A DNA stretch of 64,000 nt from NCBI RefSeq assembly GCF_025655475.1, contig NZ_JAHTIK010000001.1, positions 2,566,259 to 2,630,258 of the forward strand, given 5' to 3'. Both the position numbers and the translations under genes were made by a program. Each line of letters starts with the position of its first letter. Position 1 is the stretch's first letter. The notes beneath the pieces are model-generated. The model saw only the letters and a list, made by a program, of their open reading frames with translations, did no database searches and had not been told where the DNA came from. Positions 16,881 through 25,152 of the stretch are shown here, piece by piece. This DNA is from Kitasatospora sp. DSM 101779 (GTDB lineage: Bacteria; Actinomycetota; Actinomycetes; Streptomycetales; Streptomycetaceae).

Positions 16881-17972
16881 TCAGGCCACCACACGGCCGC
16901 GCAGCACCACCGCCTGCGGATCGGCGAGCACCCGGACGTCCGCCCGCGGGTCCTCCGCGTACACCACCAGGTCGGCCGGCGCACCCTCGGTCAGGCCGTC
17001 CCGGCCCAGCCACTCGCGGGCCGCCCAACTCGCCGCCGACAGCGCCTCGGCGGCCGACAGACCGGCCTTCACCAGCTCGGCCACCTCCTCGGCCACCAGG
17101 CCGTGCGCGAGCGAGCCGCCCGCGTCGGTGCCGACGTAGATCGGGATGCCCGCGTCGTGCGCGGCACCCACCGTGTCGTACCGGCGCTCGTGCAGCCGGC
17201 GCATGTGCGCCGACCAGGCCGGGAACTTCTGCTCGCCGCCCGCCGCCAGCTTCGGGAAGGTGGCGATGTTCACCAGGGTCGGCACGATGGCCACCCCGCG
17301 CTCGGCGAACTGCGGGATCAACTCCTCGGTCAGCCCGGTCGCGTGCTCGATGCAGTCGATGCCGGCCGCCACCAGGTCCGGCAGCGACGCGGCGGCGAAG
17401 CAGTGCGCGGTGACCCGGGCGCCCTCCTCGTGCGCGGCGGCGATCGCCTCGCGCAGTGCGTCCCCGGGCCAGCAGGCGGTGAGGTCGCCCTCCTCGCGGT
17501 CGATCCAGTCGCCGACCAGCTTGACCCAGCCGTCGCCGCGGCGGGCCTCGTGCCGGACGAACGCAGCCAGGTCGCCGGGCTCGATCTCGTGCGCGTAGTT
17601 GCGGATGTAGCGGCGGGTGCGGGCGATGTGCCGGCCGGCCCGGACGATCCGCGGCAGGTCCTCGCGGTCGTCGATCCAGCGGGTGTCGGCGGCCGAGCCC
17701 GCGTCGCGGATCAGCAGGGTGCCGGCGTCCCGGTCGGTGAGCGCCTGCTTCTCGCTGGTGGCCTCGTCGACGGCGCCGTGCGCGTCCAGTCCGACGTGGC
17801 AGTGCGCGTCGACCAGGCCCGGCATCGCCCAGCCGGTGACCGTCCGGACGTCGGCGGCGTGCGCGGGACGGTCGAAGCTGACCCGCCCGTCCACCACCCA
17901 CAGCTCGTCCCGGACGTCCTCGGGCCCGACCAGCACCCGCCCCTTGATGTGCAGCACCGCACCGTCGCTCAT
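16881..17972 (-). CDS. Amidohydrolase family protein (imidazolonepropionase-like)
   Basis: A 363-residue metal-dependent hydrolase. The beta-sandwich/TIM-barrel signature MPGLVDAHCHVGLD supplies the HxH pair. Later metal ligands lie in ARVTAHCFAA and DCIEHATGLTEE, and the catalytic Asp in IYVGTDAGGSLAHGL. The C-terminal LTEGAPADLVVYAEDPRAD closes the composite domain. The fold is clear; the substrate is not, since this branch includes prolidase-like and atrazine-chlorohydrolase-like enzymes. The ATG at 17972 is the natural start. No catabolic operon surrounds it. Confidence 0.88.
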   Translation of the reverse strand: MSDGAVLHIKGRVLVGPEDVRDELWVVDGRVSFDRPAHAADVRTVTGWAMPGLVDAHCHVGLDAHGAVDEATSEKQALTDRDAGTLLIRDAGSAADTRWIDDREDLPRIVRAGRHIARTRRYIRNYAHEIEPGDLAAFVRHEARRGDGWVKLVGDWIDREEGDLTACWPGDALREAIAAAHEEGARVTAHCFAAASLPDLVAAGIDCIEHATGLTEELIPQFAERGVAIVPTLVNIATFPKLAAGGEQKFPAWSAHMRRLHERRYDTVGAAHDAGIPIYVGTDAGGSLAHGLVAEEVAELVKAGLSAAEALSAASWAAREWLGRDGLTEGAPADLVVYAEDPRADVRVLADPQAVVLRGRVVA

Positions 17973-18022
17973 GTCCCGCACTCTACCGACGGGCCGCCGC
18001 GGCCAGGGCGGGGAATCAGGTG

Positions 18023-18415
18023 TCAGGCGAGCGCCGCGAGCGGGACGAACCCGCCCCGGGCGGTGTCGCCGCCGAACACCTCGGCCCAGTCCACCTGCTC
18101 CGGCATCGCGTCGAGGGAGACCACCACGGCTCCACCCGCCTCCTCGACCGCGGCACACCAGGCGTCGATGTGCGCGGCCTCCTCCGGATCGCCGGGTGCG
18201 GTGAGCGTGGGGATCACGCAGCCGGCCCCGCCCGGCCCGTCGACCACGCACATGACGAGGCTCGGCACCAGCGTCCACCCCACGCAGACCGGCATGGCCC
18301 CGTCGGGGCCGTCGGCCAGCGCGGGCAGCCCGGTGTGGACGGGCGCCGCGCCGAGCAGCAGCAGCGGGGGCACCGGGCCCGTGACGAAGTGGGCGTTCTC
18401 GGGGGGCAGCAGCAT
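18023..18415 (-). CDS. Conserved hypothetical protein, 130 aa
   Basis: I do not recognise this family. It is a 130-residue soluble protein with alternating hydrophobic strands (PPLLLLGAAPVHTGLPALA; VCVGWTLVPSLVMCVVDGP) and an acidic helix EEAAHIDAWCAAVEEAGG. Third-position GC is high and no alternative frame looks coding, so it is probably real. It lies between the amidohydrolase and the propeller gene on the same strand, with short gaps (about 50 and 33 bp), and may be cotranscribed with either. Confidence 0.6.
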   Translation of the reverse strand: MLLPPENAHFVTGPVPPLLLLGAAPVHTGLPALADGPDGAMPVCVGWTLVPSLVMCVVDGPGGAGCVIPTLTAPGDPEEAAHIDAWCAAVEEAGGAVVVSLDAMPEQVDWAEVFGGDTARGGFVPLAALA

Positions 18416-18448
18416 CCGATCACTGTGCCACGGCGGCCCGGCCCGCCG

Positions 18449-19669
18449 TCACGGGGTGTACGACTCGACGACCGGGTGCCAGACGTCCTGGAGCTGCGGC
18501 TGGGTGGAGCCGACGGCCCAGAGCGTGCCGGTGCCGGGGACGGCGGCGACCGAGAAGAAGGAGGCGCCGGCGGCGGCCGGGTCCGCCGGCTGTCGCGTCC
18601 AGGCGCCGTCGCGGTACCGGAGGGTGAGGGCGGGAACGGCGGCGCCGGGCTGCTCGCCGGCCGCCCAGAGGGTGCCGTCGGGGGCGGCGGCCACCGCGTG
18701 GAGCTGGCCCTCGGCGTCGGCGGGCGGGTCGGCGGGCCGCCAGTCGCGGCCGTCCCAGTGCAGCAGGTACGGCCGGGCGGGGCCGTCCTCGTCGGTGCTG
18801 GAGCCGACCGCCCAGACGTCGTCGGGGGCGAGCGCGGCGACCGACTCCAGGGTGGTGCTGCGGTCGTCCTCGCCGGGGGCGTCGACGATGCGCCAGCCAC
18901 GGCCGTCCCAGTGTTCGGTGAGCGGCCGGCCGGTACCGTCCGGGTCGTAGGCGACGCCGACGGCCCAGAGGCCGCCCGCGCGGTCGGCGGCCGCGCCGAG
19001 CAGCAGGGCGTCGCCCTCCGTTCCCGGGGTGGGGACGGTGTGCCAGGCCGAGCCGTCCCAGTGCAGGGCCAGCGGGCGGGGGGCGGTGGTGCGGTCCTGT
19101 GCGGTGGCCCCGACCGCCCACAGGTCGTTCGGGCCGGCGGCGGCGAGGGCCAGCGGGTGGACGGACCGGTCGGCGGGGTCGGCGGGCAGCGGGACCTCGC
19201 GCCACGCGCGGCCGTCCCAGTGCAGGGCGAGACCGCGATCCTCGCCGGCCGGCGGGTCGCTGCGGCTGCCGACGGCCCAGACGTCGCCCGGCCCGAACGG
19301 CAGGACGGCCTCCAGGCTGCCCGCGCCGCGGTGACCGGGCACCCGCAGCCGGCGCCACACCCGGCCGTCGTACCGCTCGACCAGCGGGGCACCGCCGGCT
19401 TCGCTCTCCTCGTAGCCGACCGCCCACGCCGCACCGGGCCCGAGCGCGGCGACCGAGCGGAGCTCCTGGTTGCGCGCGGCGGGCGGCAGCCGGACGGCGT
19501 GCCAGCCGGCGACCGCAACCGCCCCGGGGACGGCGCGGTCGACCCGGCCGTCCGGGTCGGCGACCGGGACGGGCGGGGCCGCCGCGGTGGCCGCAGCGCA
19601 GGCGAGCGCCAGCGTGGCCGCCCGGCGGAGCAGCCGGTCCACCCGCCCGGTCGGTCCGGTCCGTGCCAT
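18449..19669 (-). CDS. Secreted protein with seven WAVG repeats, predicted beta-propeller
   Basis: A 406-residue exported protein of unknown function. The N-terminus RLLRRAATLALACAAATAAA is a signal peptide. The mature part has seven repeats of about 50 residues, each with a D-x-WAVG strand (AWAVGYEE, VWAVGSRS, LWAVGATA, LWAVGVAY, VWAVGSST, LWAAGEQP, LWAVGSTQ) and most with LHWDGxxW between them. This spacing fits a seven-bladed propeller. The final VVESYTP resembles the strand before the first WDG, which would close the ring. GGGAGGGGG precedes the ATG at 19669. Confidence 0.8.
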   Translation of the reverse strand: MARTGPTGRVDRLLRRAATLALACAAATAAAPPVPVADPDGRVDRAVPGAVAVAGWHAVRLPPAARNQELRSVAALGPGAAWAVGYEESEAGGAPLVERYDGRVWRRLRVPGHRGAGSLEAVLPFGPGDVWAVGSRSDPPAGEDRGLALHWDGRAWREVPLPADPADRSVHPLALAAAGPNDLWAVGATAQDRTTAPRPLALHWDGSAWHTVPTPGTEGDALLLGAAADRAGGLWAVGVAYDPDGTGRPLTEHWDGRGWRIVDAPGEDDRSTTLESVAALAPDDVWAVGSSTDEDGPARPYLLHWDGRDWRPADPPADAEGQLHAVAAAPDGTLWAAGEQPGAAVPALTLRYRDGAWTRQPADPAAAGASFFSVAAVPGTGTLWAVGSTQPQLQDVWHPVVESYTP

Positions 19670-19842
19670 GGGGCCCCCTCCCTCGCGCAGCGGCCCCGGC
19701 GGACCGTGCAGCACGAGTGCACCAACCCACGGCCGCCCGGGCGAGCCGCGGCACCCGAGTCGCCGCACACTCGACCCGATCGGGTGACACCTGACGAGGT
19801 TTCAACCCGGCCTTCGCACGCCCGGCCGACCGCGGACGGCGC

Positions 19843-19958
19843 CGTCCCGGTCGGTCGTCCCGGTCGGTCGTCCCGGTCACCGCCCCGGTCGGTCGTCCGG
19901 GTCGGTCGCCCCGGTCAGTCGCCGTCCCGGTCGGTCGCCGCCCCGGTCAGTCGCCGTC
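19843..19958. repeat. Degenerate CCCGGTCGGTCG repeats at the 3' end of the GntR gene
   Basis: About eight imperfect copies of a 12-16 bp CCCGGTCGGTCG-type unit. A longer duplication is embedded: CCCCGGTCAGTCGCCGTC occurs at 19909-19926 and again at 19941-19958, and the second copy contains the GntR stop codon. It looks like slippage that duplicated the gene's 3' end. Confidence 0.75.
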
Positions 19959-20714
19959 GCGGGCGTGGCGGGAGAGGGCCGAGGAGGCCAGGGAGTTGTG
20001 GATGGAGAAGGCGACCGTGCCGGGCAGGTAGCGGTCCTGGGACCACTCGACGGGGGTGCCGGTGGGGTCGGTGGTGCGGCGCTTCTCGCGGAGGAGGGGG
20101 CTGCCGCGGCGGCAGCCGAGCAGACGGGCGTCCTCGGTGTTGGCGGCGACCACGTCGATGGTGTGGTCGGCGTCGGTGAAGAGGATGCCGTGCTCGCGCA
20201 GCGGCTCGGTGTGCGAGACGGCGTCGGCGGGGAGTTCGGCGACGATCTCGCCGACCCGCGGCGGGTACACCGTCCGTTCGACCATCACCGGGGTGCCGGA
20301 GAGGGTGCGCAGACGGAGAGTCACGTACACCTCGGTGCCCGGCTCCAGGCGGAGCAGTTCGCACTCGGTGGCGTCGGCCGGGCGGCGGACGAGCGACTCC
20401 AGCCGGCCGCCGGGTTCCTCGCCCATGGAGCGGGCCCAGTGGGTGAAACTGAGCAGTTCGGAGAAGCTCTGCACACGGGCGGTGCCGAGCACCACGCGGC
20501 GGGTGCCGCGGCGGGAGGTGACGAGGCCGTCGGCGCGCAGCAGGGCGAGGGCCTGCCGGACGGTGCCGCGGGAGACGCCGTACCGCTCGGCGAGGGCGCC
20601 CTCGGCGGGGAGGCGGCCGGCCTCGCCGTAGCGGCCGGCGGTGATCGCCTCGCGGAGGTCGGCGGCCACCGTGCGGTAGAGGGCGCCGGTTGCGCGGTCC
20701 GGGTCTGCTGGCAC
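19947..20714 (-). CDS. GntR family regulator, HutC/PhnF subfamily
   Basis: A 255-residue effector-controlled regulator. The N-terminal winged HTH is typical of GntR: LREAITAGRYGEAGRLPAEG, then LAERYGVSRGTVRQALALLR and LVTSRRGTRRVV. From about residue 85 follows a UTRA ligand-binding domain, with ELLRLEPGTEVYVTLRLR, TVYPPRVGEIVAELP and SQDRYLPGTVAFSI. I chose the GTG at 20714, with AGGAAGG about 10 nt upstream; longer in-frame starts exist up to 20816. It is divergent from the phosphonate-type importer, and palindromic sites upstream of that operon are its likely targets. PhnF-type relatives respond to phosphate or phosphonate supply. Confidence 0.9.
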   Translation of the reverse strand: MPADPDRATGALYRTVAADLREAITAGRYGEAGRLPAEGALAERYGVSRGTVRQALALLRADGLVTSRRGTRRVVLGTARVQSFSELLSFTHWARSMGEEPGGRLESLVRRPADATECELLRLEPGTEVYVTLRLRTLSGTPVMVERTVYPPRVGEIVAELPADAVSHTEPLREHGILFTDADHTIDVVAANTEDARLLGCRRGSPLLREKRRTTDPTGTPVEWSQDRYLPGTVAFSIHNSLASSALSRHARDGD

Positions 20715-20850
20715 GGCGGTGTGGTCCTTCCTGGCAGGTGTCCGGCGCATTCGGCACGCGGCGGACGGCACCGACTGTAACCGTTTTCGATCACCGATCG
20801 GCGGGCCGGTCTCCACCGTTCCCGCAGCCGCCCCCTGCCCTGGGGCGTCC

Positions 20851-20872
20851 GTTCACCTTCCCGTCACCGCCC
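20851..20872 (+). promoter_or_regulatory. Candidate PHO box upstream of the importer
   Basis: Two adjacent 11-nt units, GTTCACCTTCC and CGTCACCGCCC, fit the streptomycete PhoP direct-repeat pattern (core G(G/T)TCAYYYR). The first is close to consensus, the second weaker. A TACTTA that could act as a -10 follows at 20880-20885. Binding by PhoP is inferred. Confidence 0.5.
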
Positions 20873-20898
20873 TCCGGCGTACTTACCGGCGTCGCCGA

Positions 20899-20916
20899 AA
20901 GTTGGCTGGCCAACTT
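20899..20916 (+). promoter_or_regulatory. Inverted-repeat operator of the phosphonate importer
   Basis: An inverted repeat with perfect 8-bp arms and a 2-bp centre, AAGTTGGC-TG-GCCAACTT. It ends 68 nt before the start of the substrate-binding protein and lies just downstream of the candidate PHO box. Its TTGGCTGGCCAACTT matches TTGTCTGTACAACTT upstream of the FAD oxidoreductase in 12 of 15 positions. It is the best candidate site for the divergent GntR protein. Confidence 0.7.
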
Positions 20917-20983
20917 GGCCCGACCGACCGGCGCCTCCCGAAGCGAACCCCGCAGCAGCGCCCCTCACCCTGGAGAACCATCC

Positions 20984-22159
20984 GTGACCGTGCACCGCGC
21001 CCGTGCCGCCGCCCTCGCGGCCGTGCTGACCGCCGCAGCGCTCTCCCTGTCCGCCTGCGGCTCCGCGGGCTCCTCCGCGGCCTCCGGCGACGCCGGCAAG
21101 CCCGCGGCGGGCGCCAAGGCCGCCAAGGACGCCGCCTCCGCCGCCGACCTCGGCGGCATGGACGCCCTGGTCGCCGCCGCCAAGAAGGAGGGGAAGCTGC
21201 ACGTCATCACGCTGCCCCACGACTGGGCGAACTACGGCAAGATCCTCGAGGGCTTCAAGGCCAAGTACGGCATCGCCGTCGAGGAGGAGAACCCGGACGG
21301 CTCCAGCCAGGACGAGATCAACGCGATCACCTCCCGCAAGGGCCAGGACCGCGCCCCCGACGTGGTCGACCTGGGCAGCGCCTTCGCCCTGCAGGCCGCC
21401 AAGGACGGCCTGCTCGCCCCGTACAAGGTCGCCGGCTTCGACAAGATCGCCGACACCATGAAGGACCCGGCCGGCCTGCGGGTCAACGACTACGGCGGCT
21501 ACATCTCGATCGGCTGCGACGCCAAGCGCGTCGGCACCTGCCCGAAGACCTTCGCCGACCTGCTGAAGCCCGAGTACAAGGGCAAGGTCGCGCTGAACGG
21601 CAACCCCACCAAGTCGGGTTCGGCCTTCGGCGGCGTGTACGCGGCGGCGCTCGCCAACGGCGGCTCGCTGGACAACATCCAGCCCGGCATCGACTTCTTC
21701 GCCAAGCTGAAGCAGTCCGGCAACTTCAACCCGGTCGAGTCCACCCCGGCCACCGTCGAGAAGGGCGAGACCCCGATCTCGATCGACTGGTCCTACCTGA
21801 ACGCCGGCTACACCGACGAGTTCAAGGGCAAGGGCATCGACTGGCAGGTCTCCGTCCCCTCGGACGGCTCCTACGCCCAGTACTACAACCAGGGCGTCAA
21901 CAAGTTCGCCCCGCACCCGGCGGCCGCCCGCCTGTGGCAGGAGTACCTGTTCAGCGCCGAGGGCCAGAACCTCTACCTGGGCGGCTACGCCACCCCGGCG
22001 CTGTTCGACGCCATGAAGAAGGACGGCACCCTCGACACCGCCGCGGCCGCCAAGCTGCCGACCGTCGAGAAGCCCTTCACCACCTTCCCGACCCAGGACC
22101 AGATCACGGCCGCGAAGAAGGTCGTGACCGAGAACTGGACCAAGGCGATCGCGGGCTGA
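20984..22159 (+). CDS. ABC importer substrate-binding lipoprotein, 2-aminoethylphosphonate type
   Basis: A 391-residue extracellular solute-binding protein, anchored as a lipoprotein by the lipobox LSAC (Cys about residue 25). The mature domain is a periplasmic-binding fold: DALVAAAKKEGKLHVITLPH, RAPDVVDLGSAFALQAAKDG, YKGKVALNGNPTKSGSAFGG and WQEYLFSAEGQNLYLGGYA. The order (binding protein, two permeases, ATPase with a divergent GntR) is that of actinobacterial clusters annotated for 2-aminoethylphosphonate uptake. Iron or thiamine-like ligands bind related proteins, so the substrate is inferred from context. GGAGA precedes the GTG at 20984. Confidence 0.85.
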   Translation: MTVHRARAAALAAVLTAAALSLSACGSAGSSAASGDAGKPAAGAKAAKDAASAADLGGMDALVAAAKKEGKLHVITLPHDWANYGKILEGFKAKYGIAVEEENPDGSSQDEINAITSRKGQDRAPDVVDLGSAFALQAAKDGLLAPYKVAGFDKIADTMKDPAGLRVNDYGGYISIGCDAKRVGTCPKTFADLLKPEYKGKVALNGNPTKSGSAFGGVYAAALANGGSLDNIQPGIDFFAKLKQSGNFNPVESTPATVEKGETPISIDWSYLNAGYTDEFKGKGIDWQVSVPSDGSYAQYYNQGVNKFAPHPAAARLWQEYLFSAEGQNLYLGGYATPALFDAMKKDGTLDTAAAAKLPTVEKPFTTFPTQDQITAAKKVVTENWTKAIAG

Positions 22160-22167
22160 TCGACACC

Positions 22168-23124
22168 ATGACCACGGCTCCCACCCCGGTGCCGGCCCCG
22201 GCCGCCGCTGACCCCAGCGGCGGCCCGGGCGCCGTGGCCGCCGGGCCCGCGACTCCCCCGCCCGCCACCCGGGCCCGCCGCCTGCGCGGCGGATCCTGGC
22301 TGGCCGCACTGCCGCTGCTGGCGTTCTTCGCGATCGGCTTCGGCCTGCCCGCGATCGCCATCGCCACCGGCGCGTTCACGCTCTCCTCCGACGCCGAGGC
22401 CGGCGCCGGCTCGTTCACCACCGCCAACGTCACCGACTCGGTGCAGGGCGCCTACTGGACGGCCCTGCTGAGCAGCGTCAAGCTCTCCGCGCTCACCGCC
22501 CTGATCGGCACCGTGGTCGGCCTCCCGCTGGCCCAGGCCGTGGTGACCTCCCGCTTCCGGGCCGTCCGCGAGGCGGTGCTGACCGCCTCCGGCGTGCTCG
22601 CCAACTTCGGCGGGCTGCCGCTGGCCTTCGCCTTCGTCGCCACCCTCGGCAACGCCGGCGAGGTCACCAAGTTGTTCCACCTCACCGACCACGGCTGGAC
22701 GCTCTACGGCTTCACCGGCCTGACCATCGCCTACCTGTACTTCCTGGTGCCGCTGATGGTCCTCACCATCACCCCGGCCCTGGACGGGCTGCGCCGGCAG
22801 TGGCGCGAGGCCGCCGCCAACAACCGGGCCACCACCCTGCAGTACTGGCGGCACGTCGCCCTGCCGATCCTGCTGCCCTCGCTGCTCGGCGGCTACGTGC
22901 TGCTGTTCGGCAGCGCCTTCGCCGCCTACGCCACCGCCGCCGCGATGGTCGGCGCGACGGTGCCCCTGATCAGCCGGTCGATCGCCGACGCGCTCTCCGG
23001 CAACGTCCTGGTCGGCCAGGGCAACCTCGCCCTCGCCCTCAGCCTCGACATGATCGTCGTCGCCGTGCTGGTGATGGCCGTCTACCTGCCCCTCCAGCGC
23101 CGGAGCGCCCGATGGCTCAGCTGA
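22168..23124 (+). CDS. ABC importer permease 1
   Basis: A 318-residue inner-membrane permease of the binding-protein-dependent class. After a Pro/Ala-rich N-terminus of about 35 residues come six hydrophobic helices. The EAA-type loop that contacts the ATPase is visible as WREAAANNRATTLQYWRHVA. The start ATG lies 8 nt after the binding-protein stop. The 3' end overlaps permease 2 by 13 nt. In this importer class the two permeases are separate, as here. Substrate specificity lies with the binding protein. Confidence 0.88.
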   Translation: MTTAPTPVPAPAAADPSGGPGAVAAGPATPPPATRARRLRGGSWLAALPLLAFFAIGFGLPAIAIATGAFTLSSDAEAGAGSFTTANVTDSVQGAYWTALLSSVKLSALTALIGTVVGLPLAQAVVTSRFRAVREAVLTASGVLANFGGLPLAFAFVATLGNAGEVTKLFHLTDHGWTLYGFTGLTIAYLYFLVPLMVLTITPALDGLRRQWREAAANNRATTLQYWRHVALPILLPSLLGGYVLLFGSAFAAYATAAAMVGATVPLISRSIADALSGNVLVGQGNLALALSLDMIVVAVLVMAVYLPLQRRSARWLS

Positions 23125-23957
23125 CCCCGACGGCCGGCAGCGGCCGGCGCCCGCGCCCGTGGCGCGGTGCCGTGCTGCTCGTCGCCGGCCTGTACTTCCT
23201 CGTCCCGATGGCCGCCTCCGTGTGGTTCTCGGTCGACGACCCCAACGGCGGCGTGCAGTTCGACGCCTACACCGGCCTGCTGAGCGCGCCCGGCTTCACC
23301 GACGCCCTGCTGCTCACCCTCGAACTCGCCGCCGCCACCGTGGTGGTGCTGCTGGTGCTGCTCGTCCCGGCACTGATCGCCGCGCGGCTGGGCACCGCCC
23401 GGATGCGCGCCGTGCTCGAAGTGGTCTGCACCCTGCCTCTGGTGGTGCCGCCGGTCGCCTTCACCGCCGGACTCATCGGCGTGCTGCGCTGGGGCCCCGA
23501 CCACCTGATGGACACGCCGTTCTTCCAGACGATCGTCTTCGTCCAGCAGCCCGAGTTCCCGCTCGTCCTGGTGATCGCCTACGTGCTGATGTCGCTGCCG
23601 CTCGCCTACCGCGCCCTGGACGCGGGCCTGCGCGCCGTCGACGTCCGCACCCTGGTCGAGGCCGCCCGCAGCTGCGGCGCGAGCTGGCCGCGCGCCGTCG
23701 TCACCGTCGTCCTGCCGAACCTGCGCGGCGCCCTGCTGAACGCCGCCTTCCTCACCCTGGCCCTGGTGCTCGGCGAGTTCACCGCCGCCTCCATCCTCGG
23801 CTACCAGCCCTTCGCGGTCTGGGTGTACTCGGTGGGCAACAGCCAGGGCCAGATGTCCGTCGCGGTGTCCGTGCTGAGCCTGCTGATCACCTGGGTGCTG
23901 CTGCTCCTGCTCGCCGCCGCAGGCCGCGAGCGCCGTCCCGCACCCGCCCGTTCCTGA
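23112..23957 (+). CDS. ABC importer permease 2
   Basis: A 281-residue permease partnering permease 1. Six hydrophobic segments are visible, from AVLLVAGLYFLVPMAASVWF to SVLSLLITWVLLLLL. The cytoplasmic EAA loop reads VEAARSCGASWPRAVVTVVL. Translation starts within the last codons of permease 1 (13-nt overlap), which suggests coupling and a 1:1 complex. The ATPase follows after 14 nt. Confidence 0.88.
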   Translation: MAQLTPTAGSGRRPRPWRGAVLLVAGLYFLVPMAASVWFSVDDPNGGVQFDAYTGLLSAPGFTDALLLTLELAAATVVVLLVLLVPALIAARLGTARMRAVLEVVCTLPLVVPPVAFTAGLIGVLRWGPDHLMDTPFFQTIVFVQQPEFPLVLVIAYVLMSLPLAYRALDAGLRAVDVRTLVEAARSCGASWPRAVVTVVLPNLRGALLNAAFLTLALVLGEFTAASILGYQPFAVWVYSVGNSQGQMSVAVSVLSLLITWVLLLLLAAAGRERRPAPARS

Positions 23958-23971
23958 CCCGGAGACCCCGC

Positions 23972-25054
23972 ATGAGCACCGCCGCCCCGCACACCCTGCC
24001 CGCCGCGACCGCCGCGGGCGGTGCCACCGTCGAATTCCGCGCTCTGCGCCGCTCGTTCGGCGCCACCACCGCCCTGGACGGCCTCGACCTGGACGTCCGC
24101 CCCGGCGAACTCCTCGCCCTGCTCGGCCCGTCCGGCTGCGGCAAGACCACCGCGCTGCGCATCCTGGCCGGCTTCGAGACCCACGACGCCGGCGACGTCC
24201 TCGTCGACGGGCAGCCCGTCACCGGCATCCCGGCGCACCGCCGCGACGCCGGCATGGTCTTCCAGTCGTACAGCCTCTTCCCGCACCTGACCGCGCTCGA
24301 CAACGTCGCCTTCGGGATGCGGATGCGCGGCACCGCCAAGGCCGAACGCCGCGCCCGCGCCCAGGAACTGCTGGAACTCGTCGGCCTGCCGCAGCACGCC
24401 GGCCGCTACCCGCACCAGCTCTCCGGCGGCCAGCAGCAGCGGATCGCACTCGCCCGCGCCCTCGCCCTCGAGCCGCGCGTGCTGCTGCTGGACGAGCCGC
24501 TGTCCGCCCTGGACGCGAAGGTCCGGCTCACCCTGCGCGAGGAGATCCGCCGCCTGCAGCGCGAACTCGGCATCACCACCCTGTTCGTGACCCACGACCA
24601 GGAGGAGGCGCTCTCGATGGCCGACCGGGTCGCGGTGCTGCGGGCCGGCCGCCTGGAGCAGTGCGCGGCACCCGCCGAGCTGTACGCCCGCCCGGCCACC
24701 GCCTTCGTGGCCGAGTTCGTCGGCACTATGAGCCGCATCCCCTGCGAGCGCGCCGGCGCCGGCGTCGCCCTGCTCGGGCGGACGTACCCGGTCGACGGCA
24801 CGCTGCCCGCGGACGGGCCGCTGGAGGTCCTCGTCCGGCCGGAGAACGTCGTGCTGCGCCCAGACGCGGACGGCCCCGCCCAGGTCACCGGCGCCTCCTT
24901 CCTCGGCGCGGTCACCCGGCTCACCGTCCGGCTCACCGACGGCACCGAGGTCAAGGCCGACCTGGCCACCGAGGCGGCCGCCGCCCTGCCGCCCGGCAGC
25001 CGCGCCCACCTCGTCCTGCCCGACCGCGCCGTCCTCGTCGACCGCCGCCGGTAG
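23972..25054 (+). CDS. ABC importer ATP-binding protein with TOBE domain
   Basis: A 360-residue ATPase of the importer. Walker A GPSGCGKTT, Q-loop MVFQSYSLFPHLT, signature LSGGQQQRIALARAL, Walker B LLLDEPLSALD and H-loop VTHDQEEALS are all intact. The C-terminal 120 residues form a TOBE-type regulatory domain (LEVLVRPENVVLRPD; VTRLTVRLTDGTEVKADL), typical of the MalK/PotA group. GGAGA lies a few bases before the ATG. It is the last gene of the four-gene operon; the next gene begins 98 nt on with its own ribosome binding site. Confidence 0.92.
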   Translation: MSTAAPHTLPAATAAGGATVEFRALRRSFGATTALDGLDLDVRPGELLALLGPSGCGKTTALRILAGFETHDAGDVLVDGQPVTGIPAHRRDAGMVFQSYSLFPHLTALDNVAFGMRMRGTAKAERRARAQELLELVGLPQHAGRYPHQLSGGQQQRIALARALALEPRVLLLDEPLSALDAKVRLTLREEIRRLQRELGITTLFVTHDQEEALSMADRVAVLRAGRLEQCAAPAELYARPATAFVAEFVGTMSRIPCERAGAGVALLGRTYPVDGTLPADGPLEVLVRPENVVLRPDADGPAQVTGASFLGAVTRLTVRLTDGTEVKADLATEAAAALPPGSRAHLVLPDRAVLVDRRR

Positions 25055-25152
25055 GGCTCGTCCGAAGCCCCGGTCCCGACCCCGCTGGTCCCTGCGGTCA
25101 CCCCGGACGCCCTGTAACGTCCCGGGGTGGCCGCCTTGCGTAAGGTGCACCC

